Source of the DNA: Candidatus Woesearchaeota archaeon
GTDB taxonomy: Archaea > Nanobdellota > Nanobdellia > Woesearchaeales > JABGXB01
Assembly (NCBI GenBank): GCA_018675975.1
Contig: JABGXB010000002.1
Coordinates: 1 to 64,000 of the forward strand
Reading direction: 5' to 3'
DNA: 64,000 nt
Below are positions 34,482-43,994 of this stretch, piece after piece. Every line of letters begins with the position of its first letter. Position 1 is the first letter of the stretch. The notes beneath the pieces were generated by a model, which was given only the letters and a program-made list of their open reading frames with translations, was not told where the DNA came from and made no database searches. The position numbers and the translations under genes were made by a program.

Positions 34482-35694
34482 AAATAATGATTCTAAATTA
34501 GAGAAAGATAAACACGAAAGACAAACAACAACTAGTGATTTAACTAAAGGATCTGAACAAGAAAATGAAACATTTAGTGATTCTGATAAAAAAGGTCTTG
34601 CAAAGAGTTTAATCGATGATGATGGAGGTTCTTTAGAAGATGCAACATTAATTAATAGTGCAATAAATCAAGGTATGGGGGCTTTCACACCTAATATGAT
34701 GTTTGAAAAAATGGTTAGTAATTTTAGAAATTCTAAAAATATATATGGAGAAAGTATGATTAGGGCAACTACTGGCTATGACAGTGAATATATTGATAAA
34801 AATATTAAATATCCAGAATTTCAAAGAGAATTAGAAAAAAGAATGAAGGATAAAAAAGATGAATTTAAGAAAAAGAAATTAGTTGATAGTAAAGGAAATT
34901 ATACACAAAAAGCAACTGAGTTAGCAGTTTTATCTATGTATGCAACAGAGTTAGATAATTTAGAAGCAATTGATAATATCCATGGAAAAAAATTCACAAG
35001 AAAAATGGATAAGTATGGAGAAAAACAAGAAATTACAAATTATAAAAAGGGTGCGAGATTTAGAGATATTGCAATAAGACAATCTATTAAAAATCTAATT
35101 AGACATAATCAAAAAAAATTAAGTCTTGAAAATATGAAAATGTATGAAAGACAATCTAAAGGAGTCTTAAATATAATTTATGCTATTGATACAAGTAGTT
35201 CTATGAAAGGTAAGAAGTTAGAATCAACAAAAAAGGCAGGATTAGCACTTGCGTATAAAGCAATATCAAATAAAGATAAAGTTGGATTAATTGCATTTGC
35301 AGAAAATATTATTACAAGTATTGAACCTACAGATGATTTTTCAAAAATTGTAAATGGTTTGACATTATTAAAACCAAAAGATGAAACTGATTTTGAAAAA
35401 GTTATTAATGAAGCAATGAGATTATTTCCAGAAGGAGATGAATTAAAACATTTAGTTATTATAACAGATGCAATGCCTACAGCAGGAAATGATCCCGTTC
35501 AAGACACATTACAGGCAATTTCAATGGCAAGAGCTGCAAATATTACTATTAGTATAGTTGGAATGCAATTAGATGAACAAGGTGAAAGTTTAGCTCAAAA
35601 AATAGTTCAAATCAGTGAAGGAAAATTATACAAAGTTCTTGAAACTGAAAATTTAAATCAAATTGTATTGCAAGATTATTATGCATATGAATAA
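34480..35694 (+). CDS. VWA-domain partner, likely expressed as an AAA-VWA fusion by +1 frameshift
   Basis: The C-terminal half has LNIIYAIDTSSSMKGKKL (the DxSxS MIDAS motif), a TDF segment and LVIITDAMPTAGND, all features of a von Willebrand A domain like that of ChlD/CoxE. The ORF track begins at ATG 34675, but the same frame is open back to 34480 and beyond. The 65 codons upstream encode an acidic, Ser/Asp/Glu-rich linker like that of ChlD. No usable start codon with a ribosome site exists there, and ATG 34675 has no properly spaced Shine-Dalgarno. With the frameshift the product would be about 762 residues: AAA+, acidic linker, VWA. The alternative is a CTG start at 34468. Confidence 0.75.
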   Translation, partial: ENNDSKLEKDKHERQTTTSDLTKGSEQENETFSDSDKKGLAKSLIDDDGGSLEDATLINSAINQGMGAFTPNMMFEKMVSNFRNSKNIYGESMIRATTGYDSEYIDKNIKYPEFQRELEKRMKDKKDEFKKKKLVDSKGNYTQKATELAVLSMYATELDNLEAIDNIHGKKFTRKMDKYGEKQEITNYKKGARFRDIAIRQSIKNLIRHNQKKLSLENMKMYERQSKGVLNIIYAIDTSSSMKGKKLESTKKAGLALAYKAISNKDKVGLIAFAENIITSIEPTDDFSKIVNGLTLLKPKDETDFEKVINEAMRLFPEGDELKHLVIITDAMPTAGNDPVQDTLQAISMARAANITISIVGMQLDEQGESLAQKIVQISEGKLYKVLETENLNQIVLQDYYAYE

Positions 35695-35718
35695 TTTTTT
35701 TATATTATAATTAATATT

Positions 35719-36276
35719 TTAAATAGTTTTATCCCAATCTGCTAAAAGAATACCATCTGTTTTTAATACTCTTTTAATTTGAGGAACTAAAATATATTTT
35801 AATTTTTCCGTATCACCTTTCATCATTTCTAATTGAGGTGAATTATAAAGTAATTTAGTATGGACAATGTCAATAGAATTATCATCTATCATAGAAAGTG
35901 AATTTTCTAAAAGTAAATTAACTCTATCATAATGTTCAAATTTTTCACCCGTTAAAGAACCATAGTCAATCCCTATTGGATGAGCACCTAATTCAAAAAG
36001 ACCTCTACAAATCCAAGGATAAAAAGTATATTTAGAAATTAAATCATCATCACATGCAGAAATATAATTATCATAAGAAGTATTAAAATCACTTGATACT
36101 GAACCACAACCTAAATCAAGAATTTTTTTACCTTTATAGTTTGGTAAATGATTTAAAATCTTTAAAATCCCAAGCTTCATCTCTGTAAAATCAAAATTAT
36201 CACATTCATATTGTTCAGATAATTTATCATTTAATGAAAATACTAATTTGTTTAATTCCATTAAGGACCTGCACAT
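35719..36276 (-). CDS. SAM-dependent methyltransferase-like protein
   Basis: KKILDLGCGS (about residues 49-58) is motif I. PIGIDYGSL occurs where motif II is expected, and DNSIDIVHTKLLYN fits motif IV. VPQIKRVLKTDGILLADW resembles motifs V-VI. At 185 residues it is short. There is an insertion CDDDLISKYTFYPWICRG of unusual composition between motif I and II. The substrate is unknown. It is a single gene, convergent with the VWA gene. Confidence 0.65.
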   Translation of the reverse strand: MCRSLMELNKLVFSLNDKLSEQYECDNFDFTEMKLGILKILNHLPNYKGKKILDLGCGSVSSDFNTSYDNYISACDDDLISKYTFYPWICRGLFELGAHPIGIDYGSLTGEKFEHYDRVNLLLENSLSMIDDNSIDIVHTKLLYNSPQLEMMKGDTEKLKYILVPQIKRVLKTDGILLADWDKTI

Positions 36277-36328
36277 AGAAAATTTATAAAAGTTCCTAAA
36301 AAATTAATAAATATACTATAAAATAAAA

Positions 36329-36886
36329 TTATTTTTCAATTTTATGAATTTTTAAAATTTTAACTTCAAATTTTAAATCAGAATCAGTTAAAGGATTATT
36401 AAAATCTAATTTAACTATACCATCTTTTATTTCAATTACTTTAGCATAATGAAATTTATTATCTTTACCCTTAAATGAATAAGTATGACCTACTTCATGA
36501 AATTGTTCAGGTAAGCTACTTTGATATATAGACTCAATTAATTTAGGATTAGATTTACCATAAGCATTTTCAATAATAAATGTTTTTTTTTCACCTTCAA
36601 ACATTCCAATTAATTTTTCTTCAAATGATTTTAAAAGAGTCTCTGAACCAACTTTTACTTTCATTGGATCCTCAATCGTTTTTTGATCCACAATAGTTCC
36701 ATCTTCAAGTAAAGTTTTATATGAAAATTCAATATTATCATTTATATCAACAATTTTTTTTTCTTTTTTATATGGTTCTAATATTTCATCAATAAATTCA
36801 TCATTATGCTCAACATATTCTTCTTCATCTAATGAAATTAAATCATCTTTTTCTAAATCATCAAAATCTTTAAAATTTTCATCCAT
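36329..36886 (-). CDS. FKBP-type peptidyl-prolyl isomerase with acidic N-terminus
   Basis: Core residues IEFSYKTLLEDGTIVDQK, then VGSETLLKSFEEKLIGMFEGEKKTF, mark the FKBP/SlyD fold; a YGKSN turn and an IF-like flap (residues about 115-160) follow. Such proteins combine prolyl isomerase and chaperone activity. The first 45 residues are very acidic (DDLEKDDLISLDEEE), unlike most FKBPs. I chose ATG 36886, which follows GGGTGT at Shine-Dalgarno distance; the ORF track uses the GTG 9 nt upstream. It begins inside the 3' end of the site-2 protease gene, so they are coupled. Confidence 0.82.
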   Translation of the reverse strand: MDENFKDFDDLEKDDLISLDEEEYVEHNDEFIDEILEPYKKEKKIVDINDNIEFSYKTLLEDGTIVDQKTIEDPMKVKVGSETLLKSFEEKLIGMFEGEKKTFIIENAYGKSNPKLIESIYQSSLPEQFHEVGHTYSFKGKDNKFHYAKVIEIKDGIVKLDFNNPLTDSDLKFEVKILKIHKIEK

Positions 36887-37493
36887 TAAAAACACCCATT
36901 ATCATATAAAATAAACTAGACCAAATTCCCCACCCATCAAAAAATGGTAGTGGAATTATATTAAAGAAAAATAAAAATTTATTTATTCTGCCAATATTTC
37001 CAATAGTAATTTGAGCTGAATGTTTTAATTTCATCTTACTAAATAATAAATATTGACATAATTTCCATATAATTAAATTTAATAAAGGACCAGACACACT
37101 AATTAAAAAATTATCCAAATATGTGAATACACCACTAGTAACTACAAAAGCAGGAACTATAAATGTAAAACCAAATGCAAATTTAAATAATAAAGACATA
37201 AATAAACCCTGAGTACTAATATCTATTATGGCACTAAAACCTAATGCTAAACCCATTAGTTTATGACCAATTTCATGAAGTCCAATTGATGGAATTAGAA
37301 TTAAAAAGGTATAACCTATTAATTTTAATTGATATGGATCTGAAATAGATTTAATGTCTCTATAATAACTTTCAGAATATGAATTAAATCTATGAGTTTT
37401 CTCAATCGGTAATTTAAAATAATCTTTTAATATAAAAGCAGCAACTAAAGTTCCAATTACTATTTTTATAATTTCAATAATACTAAATACCAT
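36879..37493 (-). CDS. Site-2 protease family (M50) intramembrane metalloprotease
   Basis: GLHEIGHKLMG (about residues 72-82) is the HExxH zinc site inside a membrane segment, and NIIPLPFFDGW (about 178-188) is the conserved N-x-x-P-x-x-x-x-D-G second motif. Four to five hydrophobic segments surround them in 204 residues. No PDZ domain is present. M50 enzymes cut transmembrane substrates such as membrane-bound regulators; the substrate is unknown. The FKBP gene begins inside its end, forming an operon. Confidence 0.85.
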   Translation of the reverse strand: MVFSIIEIIKIVIGTLVAAFILKDYFKLPIEKTHRFNSYSESYYRDIKSISDPYQLKLIGYTFLILIPSIGLHEIGHKLMGLALGFSAIIDISTQGLFMSLLFKFAFGFTFIVPAFVVTSGVFTYLDNFLISVSGPLLNLIIWKLCQYLLFSKMKLKHSAQITIGNIGRINKFLFFFNIIPLPFFDGWGIWSSLFYMIMGVFNG

Positions 37494-37628
37494 AACTTAA
37501 CTGTTTTTTTTGTATTAATAAAATTATTTATTAAAATGACAAAAATAACTCAATTTATAAAAAAATGTCATTTAAAAAAGAAATAATTATAAAGCAAATA
37601 GATTTTTTGAAATATTGTTGAGAGTAAT

Positions 37629-38513
37629 ATGGGATTGATAGATAAATACATTAATTTTTTTGAAAAAAATTACAAACTATTAATTATAATTCCATTATTA
37701 TTATTATTTTTCTCATTTTTAATTATTGGACAAAATTATGCCAAAACTAATAGTTTTGTACAAAAAGATGTAAGTTTAAAGGGTGGTATTAGTATAACTA
37801 TAGATAATACTAATTCACAAATAACCGATTCTATTGAAAATCTAGAAAAAGAGTTAGAATCAGAATTTGATTATGCAGATTTTAGCTTACAAGAAATAAT
37901 AAATCCAAGAAGTGTCTTAATTCATGCCGCAGATATTGAAGAAGATAAAGTTAAAAAATTTTTAGAAAATAAATTTGGAGAATTTGAAAAAGAAAATTAT
38001 AATGTAAAAATTCAATCATCACAATTTGGAGAATCATTTTTTACTGATACATTAATTGCAATAATAATTGCATTTTTATTTATGGGTATAATTGTATTTA
38101 TTTATTTTAGAAAATTTGCTCCATCATTAGGTGTTGTACTTTCGGCATTTTCAGATATAATTATTACAGTTGCAGTAATAAACTTATTAGAAATAAGATT
38201 ATCAACAGCAGGTGTTGCAGCTATTTTAATGATTATTGGTTATTCAGTGGATACTAATATTTTATTATCAAGTAAAATTTTATCAAAATCTGATGAAACT
38301 TTTTCACAAAAAATGTCATATACTATGAATACTGGTTTAATGATGACATTTACAACACTAGGGGCTTTAATTGCAGGATTATTATTTGCAAAGGCTCCAG
38401 AACTAATACAAATATTTACAATTCTATTAATTGGATTATTAACTGATCTAATCATGACTTGGATTCAAAATGCAGCAATATTAAAATATTTTTCAGAGGA
38501 TAAAAATGAATAA
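37629..38513 (+). CDS. secF: Protein-export membrane protein SecF
   Basis: SecF works with SecD and the Sec channel to pull proteins across the membrane using the ion gradient. The first TM segment (about residues 17-38) is followed by DVSLKGGISITI, the D-x-x-G-G family motif at the start of the periplasmic-type domain. Five TM segments follow (about 140-290), including FSDIIITVAVINLL and MIIGYSVDTNILL. At 294 residues it is full-length. It overlaps secD by 8 nt, so the genes are coupled. SecF comes first here. Confidence 0.93.
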   Translation: MGLIDKYINFFEKNYKLLIIIPLLLLFFSFLIIGQNYAKTNSFVQKDVSLKGGISITIDNTNSQITDSIENLEKELESEFDYADFSLQEIINPRSVLIHAADIEEDKVKKFLENKFGEFEKENYNVKIQSSQFGESFFTDTLIAIIIAFLFMGIIVFIYFRKFAPSLGVVLSAFSDIIITVAVINLLEIRLSTAGVAAILMIIGYSVDTNILLSSKILSKSDETFSQKMSYTMNTGLMMTFTTLGALIAGLLFAKAPELIQIFTILLIGLLTDLIMTWIQNAAILKYFSEDKNE

Positions 38514-40233
38514 AGAAGTTTGGAAAAAAGCATTATTAAATTGGAGAGTATTATTATTAATATTTTTTATTTTTATTAGTATAATTGCTATAAGACCAAG
38601 TTTATTCGAAGAAAAAGGAGTTGCAGTAAGAGCGATTTCACAAAATTCAACTTTTGCTAATGGTGGTTTGATTTCACCAAATGCTGAAATAAGTCCAAAA
38701 GATAGACAAGTTATTATTGAAATAAATAAATTAGATATTATTTCACCTGAACAATTTTATTCAATTTTATCAAGACTTGAAATTGGAGAAACATTTACAT
38801 TTAAATTAAGAGATGAACAAATTCCTAGAAGTACAACTATAATTCCATATTATGAAACTAAAGAAATGTTAGAAAATGTTACTGAAACAATTAATATTAC
38901 AAGTGAAGAAATTGTAAATGGAAGTTTAAAAAATATAACTAAACAAGTTGATCAAATTAGTGAAAAATTAATTAATAAATCATTTGCAACAAATAAAGCA
39001 AATTTAGGAATAAAAGTATATGAACCTCCTATGAGTAATATTAAAAAAGGTTTAGATTTACAAGGTGGAACATTTGCATTATTATCGCCTGAAGGAAATA
39101 TTACAATTGAAGAATTAGATTTATCAAAAAATTCATATGAACAAAGATTAAATGCATTTGGTCTTTCAGATATTACAGTTTCAAGTACTACAGATTTAGT
39201 GGGTAATAAATATATTAAAGTTGAAATTGCTGGTGCAACTGATGAAGATATAGTAAATTTACTTTCAAGTCAAGGTAAGTTTGAAGCAAAAATTGGTAGT
39301 GATATGTTATTTCAAGGTGGAAAAGATATTACATTTGTTTGTACAACACCACAATGTTCTGGAATTAATCAAAATGTAGGTTGTCAAAAAATTGGAAATG
39401 GTTGGGAATGTGGTTATCAGTTTTCTATTGAAATTACTCCTGAAGCAAGTATTAGACAATATGAAGTTATGAAACAATTAGATATTGTAGATTCACAATT
39501 ATCAAAACCAATTGATTTTTATTTAGATAATAGTTTAGCTAGTAGTTTACCAATATCAGCTGGATTAAAAGGTGTAAGAACAACAAGTCTTTCAATACAA
39601 GGTCGTGGACAAGGACCAGATCAATTAACTGCCAGAGATAATGCAATTTTAGAAATGAAAAAAACTCAATCTATTTTACAAACGGGTTCATTACCTGTAA
39701 AATTTAATATTGTAAGTATTAATCCAGTGTCTGCAAAACTTGGAAATGAATTTTTTAAAAATGCAATTTATGTAGGTTTACTTTCAATATTGGTTGTTTG
39801 TTTAATTATCTTTATCAAATATAGAAAATTAAAAATTGCACTTCCATTATTGTTTACTTCTATTTCTGAAGTAATTATATTATTAGGATTTTATGCAGCA
39901 TTTGGAAATAATTTAGATTTAGCTGCAATTGGTGGTATAGTTATTGCAGTTGGTACTGGAGTGGATCATCAAATTGTTATTATTCAAGAAATTTTACAAG
40001 GTACTGGAAATAGAATATTATCATGGAAACAAAAAATTAAAAATGCATTTAAAGTAATTAGTGCAAGTTATTTAACTACAATTGTTGCAATGATTGTATT
40101 AATGAGTGCTGGTGCAGGATTATTATTTGGTTTTGCATTAACAACTATTGTAGGATTAACATTCGGAATTTTAGTAAGCAGACCCGCTTTTGCACACATT
40201 ATTGAAAGTTTAATGAATGAAGAGAATAATTAA
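38506..40233 (+). CDS. secD: Protein-export membrane protein SecD
   Basis: SecD (575 residues) has a first TM segment (about 12-30), a large external P1 domain containing KKGLDLQGGTFALL (D-x-x-G-G), and five C-terminal TM segments (about 415-570) with AIGGIVIAVGTGVDHQIVI, the TM4 motif with the conserved Asp. In the P1 domain there are three cysteines (FVCTTPQCSG, VGCQK, WECGY) that could form a disulfide. It starts within the last codons of secF. Confidence 0.93.
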   Translation: MNKEVWKKALLNWRVLLLIFFIFISIIAIRPSLFEEKGVAVRAISQNSTFANGGLISPNAEISPKDRQVIIEINKLDIISPEQFYSILSRLEIGETFTFKLRDEQIPRSTTIIPYYETKEMLENVTETINITSEEIVNGSLKNITKQVDQISEKLINKSFATNKANLGIKVYEPPMSNIKKGLDLQGGTFALLSPEGNITIEELDLSKNSYEQRLNAFGLSDITVSSTTDLVGNKYIKVEIAGATDEDIVNLLSSQGKFEAKIGSDMLFQGGKDITFVCTTPQCSGINQNVGCQKIGNGWECGYQFSIEITPEASIRQYEVMKQLDIVDSQLSKPIDFYLDNSLASSLPISAGLKGVRTTSLSIQGRGQGPDQLTARDNAILEMKKTQSILQTGSLPVKFNIVSINPVSAKLGNEFFKNAIYVGLLSILVVCLIIFIKYRKLKIALPLLFTSISEVIILLGFYAAFGNNLDLAAIGGIVIAVGTGVDHQIVIIQEILQGTGNRILSWKQKIKNAFKVISASYLTTIVAMIVLMSAGAGLLFGFALTTIVGLTFGILVSRPAFAHIIESLMNEENN

Positions 40234-40249
40234 TATTTTTTAATAAAAA

Positions 40250-41029
40250 TTAAATTTCAAATTGATGTAAAAAATCTTCTTCGGCAAAATGTAATTTAGA
40301 AGGTATAATAATACAATGAACGGGTTTTCCAAAATCAAAATTAATTAAATCTTTAATTTTACCAAATTTAATAACTTCATCATCCGCACCTAATCTTGCA
40401 CAAACAATTATATTAGTATCATCATTAATTTCAAAATCTAAATCTTCTTCATCTAATAGTTTATTACTAGAATTTTTTAAAATATTTAATGCCTGATTTG
40501 CTGTTAAAAATTTATTATTTTGTGGATCTAAATCTAATAAAAATAAAGTATGTGCATCAATTGATTGATTTTGATTATATATTCTTATTGGAGTTGTTAT
40601 TTTATAATTTTCTTGTTCAAATGGAACTGAAGTTACTTTTCCAAATTTATACAATTGTAAACCTGTTTTAGAAATTGCAGTAAAAACACTTGCATTATGA
40701 ACTACTTTAGTTTCAATTTGTAATTCTTTTGCCCTCATTAACAAATCACAATGTGTTGTTGCAGATAATGGATCTCCAATAACTAAAAGAGAAATATTAT
40801 TTTCTTTTGATTTATTTAATATTAAATCTTCAATTTTATTTTCAATATCATCCCTATACAAAACATTTACTTTTTTATTAAATAATTGTTCTAATTCTTC
40901 AATTGAATTATGAATTAAACAAGTATAATATTCTATGTATACCTCATCACTATTTTTAATTAAATTTAACCCTTTTAGACTAATATCTAATTTATCATTA
41001 ATTCCAATACCTATTAAATTTAATACCAT
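40250..41029 (-). CDS. dphB: Diphthine synthase
   Basis: DphB (Dph5) methylates the precursor of diphthamide on elongation factor 2 using SAM. LNLIGIGINDKLDISLKGLNLIKNSDEVYIEYYTC is typical of the family, followed by LLVIGDPLSATTHCDLLMRA, a SAM-methylase GDP motif. VHNASVFTAISKTGLQLYKFG also matches Dph5. Length 259 is normal. It converges with secD. This marks the organism as archaeal-type in translation. Confidence 0.93.
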   Translation of the reverse strand: MVLNLIGIGINDKLDISLKGLNLIKNSDEVYIEYYTCLIHNSIEELEQLFNKKVNVLYRDDIENKIEDLILNKSKENNISLLVIGDPLSATTHCDLLMRAKELQIETKVVHNASVFTAISKTGLQLYKFGKVTSVPFEQENYKITTPIRIYNQNQSIDAHTLFLLDLDPQNNKFLTANQALNILKNSSNKLLDEEDLDFEINDDTNIIVCARLGADDEVIKFGKIKDLINFDFGKPVHCIIIPSKLHFAEEDFLHQFEI

Positions 41030-41078
41030 AAATCAATCAAAAAAGTGTTATTTAAAAATATATTTAAAATAAAAAAAA

Positions 41079-42944
41079 TTAATCAAAAATTACTGATTTG
41101 TAGTCCACTTCATTTAATATGTATTTATTAATTAAAGATTGAAAATCATCAACTGATTGTGGTGCACCATGAATAACTTGTTCATTTATTAAAATTGTAG
41201 GTGCAGACATAATAGCACTAAGATTATTTTGAATTAATATATTAGATTCATCATTTTCCCACAAGGTTACATTTAAACAAGTATTAAAATCTTCAAAAGT
41301 AATATTAGTTTTTGCACGCACAAAATGCATTTCAGGTATTAATGTATTCATTAAATAACTAAATTGTTTATCCTTATCAGTATATGCCTCAGCTCTTTTA
41401 CTTTCTTTCTTTAATGTTTTTTGTAATTTAAATAATTCATCTTTAAAAAAACTAAAATCCCCACCTAATTTAACAAAACATTTTGCTGCTGGAATCGTAA
41501 TTTTTGTATTTTTGAATTCATCAATAACTAAAAATCTATCATAAAAATGTATTTTATTGACATAATTATCATCTAAATTTAATTCAACATTTTCATAAAA
41601 ACTTTTACAATGTTCACATTCAAAATTAAAATAATTATATACCCTTAATGGACTAGATACATTTCCCCATTCATTTTGATAATAATGATACAAAGGCCAT
41701 TCATATCTTAATCCATAATTATGATATTGTTCTCTTAAAATATATGTGAAATCTGTAGTTTTCAACAGGAAATTTTCAAATACATTAAAATTTGCAGCTT
41801 TCTCTACAGCTTTATCAAAAATATATGCAGGAAAATGTTTTAAATTCATACTACTAATCATAGTTTTTGCTGTATCTGATTCCATATCAATTACTTCAAC
41901 AACTATATTTGGAAAATAAAAATCTTCAATATTTTTAATTACAGATTCATGATCACAAAAAAAACATTTATCAGTTGTAATTACTACTATAGATATTAAA
42001 GGATCTATATCTTTTAAATCCGCAACATCTATTCTTTTATTTAATTGTTGTTTTAAATTAATTTCTGCCAATTTTATTAATCTTAAACGTTCTGCTTGTG
42101 AAATAAATTTATATGTTATATTTTTTTGATTTAATGCACTCAATACTTTTTCTTTAATAGTATCAACATTAGGTTCAACATATTCACCTTCTACTAAAAT
42201 CCAAGGAGTTCCATTAACACCCACATTTTTAGCTTTAATTGAATGATCAAATAATTCTGCTTGCAGTGATGGAGATTCCATACATTTACTAAATTTATCT
42301 TTATCAAAATCAATTCTATCTAATTGTTTTTGAATTAATTCTTCACTAAAATCATATTGATTATTAAACATTCTAGATTTAAATTCTTGTTTTGCAAGTT
42401 CATTATCTCCTAAACAAATAAAATATTCAGCTAATTGTTTTGCAAATTCATGTTGAGCTAAAGGAAATTGAACATATTCTATTTCAATTGCTTCAATAAA
42501 ATTAAATTCAAATTGTTTTAAATCATCATTTAATTCTTTACATGCAGGACATTGAAAGTCAATAAATTCAGTTATTTTAACTCTTTCAATATCATCATCT
42601 AAAATTAATACATAATCTTTAATCCCATCATCAGATTTATTTAGACCAGTTTCATTTCCAATAGTTTGATTAATTGAATTTCCATCAACAATTGGATTTG
42701 TAAATAAATAAATAAAACTAATCAAAATTATAAGAGAAATTACAAATAAACTTTTTTTTAATGTATTTTTATTTTCATTATTGTTTTCATTATTATTATA
42801 ATTATCAATAAATGTACTTTTTTCTTTTACTGGCGTATTTTCTACAGTTTCCTTATTTTCTATATTTTCATCATTATTCTCTAAATCTTCAGATTCATCA
42901 CTTGCTTTATGAAATTTAAAATTTACTTTTGGTTTCTCAGTCAT
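41079..42944 (-). CDS. Membrane-anchored protein with three thioredoxin-fold domains
   Basis: After an acidic/Asn-rich cytoplasmic tail and one TM helix (about 65-86), three redox domains follow outside. The first is DsbA-like with C-P-A-C (132-135) and GTPW (cis-Pro about 247). The second is thioredoxin/glutaredoxin-like with C-F-F-C (327-330) and KHFPAY (cis-Pro about 372). The third is DsbA-like with C-E-H-C (443-446) and SAPTIL near the end. Together they could form a relay that makes or repairs disulfides in exported proteins. No DsbB or VKOR gene is nearby. The tandem of three CxxC domains in one chain is unusual. Confidence 0.82.
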   Translation of the reverse strand: MTEKPKVNFKFHKASDESEDLENNDENIENKETVENTPVKEKSTFIDNYNNNENNNENKNTLKKSLFVISLIILISFIYLFTNPIVDGNSINQTIGNETGLNKSDDGIKDYVLILDDDIERVKITEFIDFQCPACKELNDDLKQFEFNFIEAIEIEYVQFPLAQHEFAKQLAEYFICLGDNELAKQEFKSRMFNNQYDFSEELIQKQLDRIDFDKDKFSKCMESPSLQAELFDHSIKAKNVGVNGTPWILVEGEYVEPNVDTIKEKVLSALNQKNITYKFISQAERLRLIKLAEINLKQQLNKRIDVADLKDIDPLISIVVITTDKCFFCDHESVIKNIEDFYFPNIVVEVIDMESDTAKTMISSMNLKHFPAYIFDKAVEKAANFNVFENFLLKTTDFTYILREQYHNYGLRYEWPLYHYYQNEWGNVSSPLRVYNYFNFECEHCKSFYENVELNLDDNYVNKIHFYDRFLVIDEFKNTKITIPAAKCFVKLGGDFSFFKDELFKLQKTLKKESKRAEAYTDKDKQFSYLMNTLIPEMHFVRAKTNITFEDFNTCLNVTLWENDESNILIQNNLSAIMSAPTILINEQVIHGAPQSVDDFQSLINKYILNEVDYKSVIFD

Positions 42945-43081
42945 AATATACCTCTTATATCTTAAATAATGATTTATATAAATTATTTAAGAGACTTTCT
43001 ATTTTATCCAAACTAAAAAATATATTTTAAAGTCAATAATAATAGCAAATTGTTTATAAATTAATTATAATGTAAAAAAAC

Positions 43082-43993
43082 ATGATAGATTATGATAATA
43101 GAATAATCAAATTTAAAATTTCTATTTATGAACATAATACTTTTTTAATTGATTTATTATTAAAAAAATATGAATTTTATTCAAGGGAAGAATGGGAAAA
43201 TTTTATTGCATTAGGTAATTTGAATATTGATGATAAAATGCAATTAGAAAATATTGCTGTAAAATTAAATCAAGGAATAATATTAAAATTTCCAAATTCA
43301 TATGAACCTAAAGTAAATAAAAATTATTCGATTTTTTATGAAGATGAATTTCTTTTAATAATTAATAAACCAAGTAATTTACCAATGCATCCAACTGGAA
43401 GATATCATGGTAATACATTAATTAATTTATTAAAAAAAAAATATGATGAAAATTTATGGATTGTAAATAGATTAGATAGAGATACTAGTGGACTTTGTAT
43501 TATTGCAAAAGAAAAAAATGTTTTAACAAATTTACAAGAACAGTTTTTATGGAATAAAGTTAAAAAAAAATATAATTTAATTGTAATTGGAGAAATTAAT
43601 AATAAAGAATTTACAATTAATAAAAGATTAAAAGATATAAATTCAAAAACAACTAATAAAAAAACTATTATTGATCCCTATGGAAAAGAAGCTGAAACAT
43701 ATTTTGAAGTTGTTGAAACTAATAAATTTACAATACATGAAGGAAATATTAAATATCAATATCCATTTACTGTATTAAATGCATATCCTAAACAAGGGCG
43801 AACTCATCAAATTCGCGTTCACATTAGTTCCGTTGGTTATCCAATATTAAATGATAAAATTTATTCTAAAAATTTTTGTATATTAAATGAACAAATGTAT
43901 TTAAAATGTACATATATGAAATTTGAACATCCAAAAAAAGGAAATGTTGAATTTAAAATTCCTGATTTTGAATATACAGACTTACAATTTTAA
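43082..43993 (+). CDS. RluA-family pseudouridine synthase with S4 domain
   Basis: The catalytic motif VNRLDRDTSGLCIIAK (about residues 126-141) contains the Asp of RluA-type enzymes. INKPSNLPMHPTG is the family's substrate-binding stretch. GRTHQIRVH (about 240) is the third conserved motif. Residues 1-75 look like an S4 RNA-binding domain. RluA/RsuA-type synthases modify rRNA or tRNA; archaea usually use other families, so this gene was probably gained from bacteria. The HerA gene begins 1 nt after its stop codon. Confidence 0.88.
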   Translation: MIDYDNRIIKFKISIYEHNTFLIDLLLKKYEFYSREEWENFIALGNLNIDDKMQLENIAVKLNQGIILKFPNSYEPKVNKNYSIFYEDEFLLIINKPSNLPMHPTGRYHGNTLINLLKKKYDENLWIVNRLDRDTSGLCIIAKEKNVLTNLQEQFLWNKVKKKYNLIVIGEINNKEFTINKRLKDINSKTTNKKTIIDPYGKEAETYFEVVETNKFTIHEGNIKYQYPFTVLNAYPKQGRTHQIRVHISSVGYPILNDKIYSKNFCILNEQMYLKCTYMKFEHPKKGNVEFKIPDFEYTDLQF

Positions 43994-43994
43994 A

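Noticed and set aside
43923-43994. Upstream start of herA inside the RluA gene
   Set aside because: It would overlap RluA in another frame; ATG 43995 is placed right after the stop codon.
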